Shown here: piece by piece, positions 60,904 through 64,000 of the stretch
Numbering within the stretch: position 1 is the stretch's first letter
Layout: each line of letters begins with the position of its first letter
NCBI GenBank assembly: GCA_016888885.1
Contig: CP069437.1
Coordinates: forward strand, 2,418,001-2,482,000
Reading direction: 5' to 3'
DNA length: 64,000 bases
Origin: Faucicola sp902506215
GTDB lineage: Bacteria > Pseudomonadota > Gammaproteobacteria > Pseudomonadales > Moraxellaceae
The notes under the pieces: generated by a model
Database searches by the model: none
What the model was told of the DNA's origin: nothing
The model's input: the letters and a program-made list of their open reading frames with translations, nothing else
Position numbers and translations under genes: made by a program

Positions 60904-63660
60904 ATGAGTAAAACACCGACAGCGAGAAAATCAACCAAAACCACGGATACGGCTGATACAAAAGCAGACACCAAAGCCGCTGAAAAAGCCGCCGCGCCCA
61001 AATCAACAGCCACATCAAAAGCATCAAAAACAGCGCCTAAAACGTCGGGGCAAGGCAAAGCCTTGGTGATTGTGGAATCCCCTGCCAAAGCCAAAACCAT
61101 CAATAAGTATTTGGGAAATGATTTTATCGTCCGCTCTAGTGTGGGGCACGTGCGCGATTTACCTGTGTCAGGTTCTGGTGCAGCAAAAACCGATGATAAG
61201 TCGGATATCAAGCTCACCAAAGAGCAAAAAGCGCAGCAAGCCTTGGTACGGCGTATGGGCATAGACCCCGAGCACGACTGGGTGGCACATTATGAAATTC
61301 TACCCAGCAAAGTTAAAGTGATTAAAGAATTAAAATCCCTTGCCAAAGATGCCAAAGAAATTTATCTTGCAACCGACTTGGATAGAGAAGGGGAAGCGAT
61401 TGCCTGGCATCTCAAAGAAGTCATCGGCGGCAGTGATGACAAATACAGCCGTGTGGTATTTAACGAAATCACTAAAAATGCGATTCAAAATGCCTTTAAA
61501 AGTCCCACCAAGCTCAACTATGACCGTGTCAACGCGCAGCAAGCCAGACGATTTTTAGACCGTGTCGTAGGTTTCATGGTATCGCCATTGCTATGGCAAA
61601 AAGTAGCGCGCGGACTGTCGGCAGGGCGAGTACAATCTGTCGCCACGCGTCTAGTGGTGGAGCGTGAACGTGAAATTCGCGCTTTTACTCCAGTGGAATA
61701 TTGGGAAATTCACAGCAATACCCACAGTCAGCAAGCCAAACAAGAGACCATTCGCCTAGAAGCGGTAAAAAAATCCGGCAAACCCCTTGAACTAAAAAAC
61801 GAAGCACAGACCAATGCCGTTGTTGCGCTGCTTGAACAGTCAGATTTTATCGTGGCGGATCGGGAAGAAAAACCTACCCAGTCAAAACCTGCTGCACCCT
61901 TTATCACCTCAACTTTGCAACAAGCCGCAAGTACTCGCCTTGGTTTTCCGGTCAAAAAAACCATGATGCTGGCTCAGCGCCTGTATGAAGCAGGTCACAT
62001 TACCTATATGCGTACTGACAGTACTTTTTTGTCAGCGGATGCACTCACCAGTGTGCGCGGTTTTATTGACAAGCAATACGGCGCAAAATATGTCCCAAAA
62101 TCTCCCAATGTGTATGGCAACAAGCAAAACGCCCAAGAAGCGCACGAAGCGATTCGACCATCAGATGTCTTGGTGCAATCTGCCTCGCTAAAAGACATGG
62201 AGCGCGATGCCCAGCGTTTATATGAGCTGATTTGGCGCCAGTTTGTGGCGTGTCAGATGCCACCTGCGCAGTACCAATCCATGACGTTGATTGTCAATGC
62301 TGGTGAGATTGAGCTTAGAGCCAAAGGTCGTGTGATGACCTTTGATGGGTATACCAAAGTACAGCCCCCTGCCAAAAATGAAGACAATCTATTACCTGAT
62401 GTAAAAATCGGGGAAAAATTGGTGGTCGATAGTATCGAGCCTACCCAACATTTTACCAAGCCACCGGCTCGCTATACTGAAGCAAGCTTAGTCAAAGAAC
62501 TGGAAAAACGTGGGATTGGTCGTCCGTCCACGTATGCCGCTATCATCTCAACCATTCAAGAACGTGGGTATGTCAAGGTAGAAAACAAACGTTTATTCGC
62601 CGAAAAAATGGGTGATATCGTCACTGACAGATTGGTCAACAGCTTTCCGAATTTGATGGATTATGCTTTTACCGCAGGGCTTGAAGAAAACCTAGATGAA
62701 GTCGCTGAAGGCCAGCAAAACTGGAAAAAAGTGCTGGATGATTTTTATGGCGATTTTAAAGGCAAGTTAGAGCATGCCAAAAACGAAGACGGTATGAAGC
62801 CCAATGACCCAACCGATGTTCCAGATATTCATTGTGATTTATGTCAGCGCCCAATGCAGATCCGTACCGGCTCTACAGGGGTGTTTTTGGGCTGTACCGG
62901 CTATAATTTACCGCCCAAAGAGCGTTGTAAAGGCACCAAAAACTTGATGCCTGTGGAAGCCTTTCATAGCCAAACCAGTAAAGAGAGCCAGAATCTCGGT
63001 GAGGACGACGCGGACAACAACGACGAAATCCAAGCGCTACTTGAGAAAAAACGCTGCCCGAAATGCCATACCGCGATGGATGGGTATATTGTCGATGGCG
63101 GGTTAAAACTCCATGTGTGTGGTAACAATCCTGACTGTGATGGTTATCTATTAGAAAAAGGCGTCTTTGAAACCGCAGGCAATGACGATGTGCCTACTAT
63201 ACCCTGTGATAAATGCGATGGGCAAATGGTGCTCAAAACTGGGCGTTTTGGTGCCTACTTTGCCTGTCAGCAGTGTGATAATACCCGTAAAGTGCTAAAA
63301 AATGGCGATGCAGCGCCACCACGCATGACCGCAATCCCTATGCCAGAACTCAAGTCGCAAAAATTTGATGACCATTACATTTTGCGTGAAGGGGCAGCAG
63401 GGTTATTCTTGGCAGCGTCAAAATTTCCCAAAGTGCGAGAAACTCGCCCACCAAAACTGTCAGAGTTACGCGCGATACAAGATCAGTTAGAAGATAAATT
63501 CCAGTATTTATTTGCCGCGCCAGATACCGACAATGAGGGCAATCCAACAATTTTGCGTTGGAGTCGTAAAAATGCCGAGCAATATATCGGCTCAGAAAAA
63601 GACGGCAAAGCGACTAAATTTGCCTTGGTTTATCGTAAAGGTAAATGGGTGGAAGAGTGA
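60904..63660 (+). CDS. topA: DNA topoisomerase I
   Basis: 918 residues. TopA relaxes negative supercoils. The Toprim part has LVIVESPAKAKTINKYLG and DLDREGEAIAWHL; the catalytic tyrosine is Y368 in HITYMRTDST. C-terminal zinc-ribbon modules follow (CDLCQRPM, CPKCHTAM, CDKCDGQM and CQQC). The first 50 residues are a Thr/Lys/Ala/Asp-rich low-complexity extension not found in E. coli. The start is the first ATG. Its stop overlaps the start of the next gene (GTGA at 63657-63660). Confidence 0.97.
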   Translation: MSKTPTARKSTKTTDTADTKADTKAAEKAAAPKSTATSKASKTAPKTSGQGKALVIVESPAKAKTINKYLGNDFIVRSSVGHVRDLPVSGSGAAKTDDKSDIKLTKEQKAQQALVRRMGIDPEHDWVAHYEILPSKVKVIKELKSLAKDAKEIYLATDLDREGEAIAWHLKEVIGGSDDKYSRVVFNEITKNAIQNAFKSPTKLNYDRVNAQQARRFLDRVVGFMVSPLLWQKVARGLSAGRVQSVATRLVVEREREIRAFTPVEYWEIHSNTHSQQAKQETIRLEAVKKSGKPLELKNEAQTNAVVALLEQSDFIVADREEKPTQSKPAAPFITSTLQQAASTRLGFPVKKTMMLAQRLYEAGHITYMRTDSTFLSADALTSVRGFIDKQYGAKYVPKSPNVYGNKQNAQEAHEAIRPSDVLVQSASLKDMERDAQRLYELIWRQFVACQMPPAQYQSMTLIVNAGEIELRAKGRVMTFDGYTKVQPPAKNEDNLLPDVKIGEKLVVDSIEPTQHFTKPPARYTEASLVKELEKRGIGRPSTYAAIISTIQERGYVKVENKRLFAEKMGDIVTDRLVNSFPNLMDYAFTAGLEENLDEVAEGQQNWKKVLDDFYGDFKGKLEHAKNEDGMKPNDPTDVPDIHCDLCQRPMQIRTGSTGVFLGCTGYNLPPKERCKGTKNLMPVEAFHSQTSKESQNLGEDDADNNDEIQALLEKKRCPKCHTAMDGYIVDGGLKLHVCGNNPDCDGYLLEKGVFETAGNDDVPTIPCDKCDGQMVLKTGRFGAYFACQQCDNTRKVLKNGDAAPPRMTAIPMPELKSQKFDDHYILREGAAGLFLAASKFPKVRETRPPKLSELRAIQDQLEDKFQYLFAAPDTDNEGNPTILRWSRKNAEQYIGSEKDGKATKFALVYRKGKWVEE

Positions 63661-64000
63661 CGAAAGATAATTCAGCAAAATTAGCGGTTTTAATTGATGC
63701 CGATAATTCTTCTGCCAAAAAAATTCCGTTGATTTTGCAGGAAGTGGCAAAATATGGTGTTGCTAGCGTTAAAAGAGTATATGGTGATTGGAGTAGTGAA
63801 AATCTAAAAAATTGGCGTGACGTACTTTTGCCTCATGCGATTACACCTGTACAACAGTTTGCCTATACGAGCGGTAAAGACGCTACCGATATGATGTTAA
63901 TCATCAATGCAATGGACTTACTTTATAGCAAAGCGTTAGATGGATTTTGTATCGTTTCTAGCGACAGTGATTTTACCCCACTTGCTTCTCGGATACGAGA
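63657..64000 (+). CDS. NYN (PIN-like RNase) domain protein, 5' part
   Basis: Open from GTG at 63657 to the window end (114 complete codons). Translation shows LAVLIDADN near the N-terminus, GKDATDMMLIINAMDLLY and CIVSSDSDFTPLASRIRE: the three Asp groups of the NYN/DUF88 fold, a PIN-like metal-dependent nuclease. Proteins starting like this often end with an OST-HTH/LOTUS RNA-binding domain, which would be outside the window. The GTGA overlap with topA implies coupled translation. Start by GTG is chosen because no ATG fits and the frame is open from it. Confidence 0.85.
   Translation, partial: MTKDNSAKLAVLIDADNSSAKKIPLILQEVAKYGVASVKRVYGDWSSENLKNWRDVLLPHAITPVQQFAYTSGKDATDMMLIINAMDLLYSKALDGFCIVSSDSDFTPLASRIR

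Overview
This is a contiguous stretch of a moderately AT-rich gammaproteobacterial chromosome. The closest fit is the Moraxellaceae (Moraxella/Psychrobacter/Acinetobacter group, perhaps Moraxella osloensis-like). The assignment rests on the gammaproteobacterial S10-spc-alpha order, the short-form HisG next to murA, a BirA without DNA-binding domain, a type III pantothenate kinase, a family I lipase followed by its foldase, and the protein sequences themselves. No rRNA, tRNA, CRISPR array, prophage or defence island was seen. One intact insertion sequence is present.

Layout. 1-3432: the 3' part of rluC, an orphan secreted protein, a HAD phosphatase and RNase G. 3433-17582: the complete S10, spc and alpha ribosomal operons (rpsJ to rplQ, with secY and rpoA), ending at a strong terminator. 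Separate promoters are visible before rpsJ and before rplN. A terminator-like hairpin lies inside spc, between rpsH and rplF. 17619-27410: a TSUP permease, DUF4126, radC, coaBC with a histidine-rich insertion, rsmI, a YraN nuclease-like protein, a BolA protein, murA, hisG, a gamma-glutamylcyclotransferase-like protein and hisD. 27484-29656 (minus strand): the lipase and its foldase. 29961-38957: a TerC/CBS membrane protein, a lipoprotein, coaX, birA, a second TSUP permease, ribA, dxs and suhB. 39192-43605 (minus strand): fdxA, mutS and an adenine/adenosine deaminase. 43884-49734: secA, a low-complexity lipoprotein, rsmJ, uppP and tsaB. 50080-52750: a di-iron MBL-fold protein, a BioC-like methyltransferase and ubiA. 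52829-53810: an IS982-family element inserted at the purN stop codon. 53810-58742: purN, purM, a PerM-type permease and ttcA. 58767-64000: a DUF2799 lipoprotein, an orphan ParA ATPase, a small membrane protein, topA and the start of a NYN-domain protein.

Most of the window is housekeeping: translation, protein export (SecY, SecA), cell-wall lipid and precursor supply (UppP, MurA), cofactor synthesis (CoaBC, CoaX, BirA, RibA, Dxs, UbiA), purine synthesis (PurM, PurN), histidine synthesis (HisG, HisD) and DNA repair and topology (MutS, RadC, TopA). I did not find a clearly new multigene system. The less ordinary signals are: the 16-histidine tract inside CoaB; a promoter-hairpin-repeat-terminator cassette before ttcA that could be a small RNA or attenuator; the terminator-like element in the spc operon; the IS982 insertion that turns the purN stop from TAG into TAA while leaving the protein intact; several short perfect tandem repeats in intergenic DNA; and lineage-specific insertions in Dxs, MutS and TtcA.
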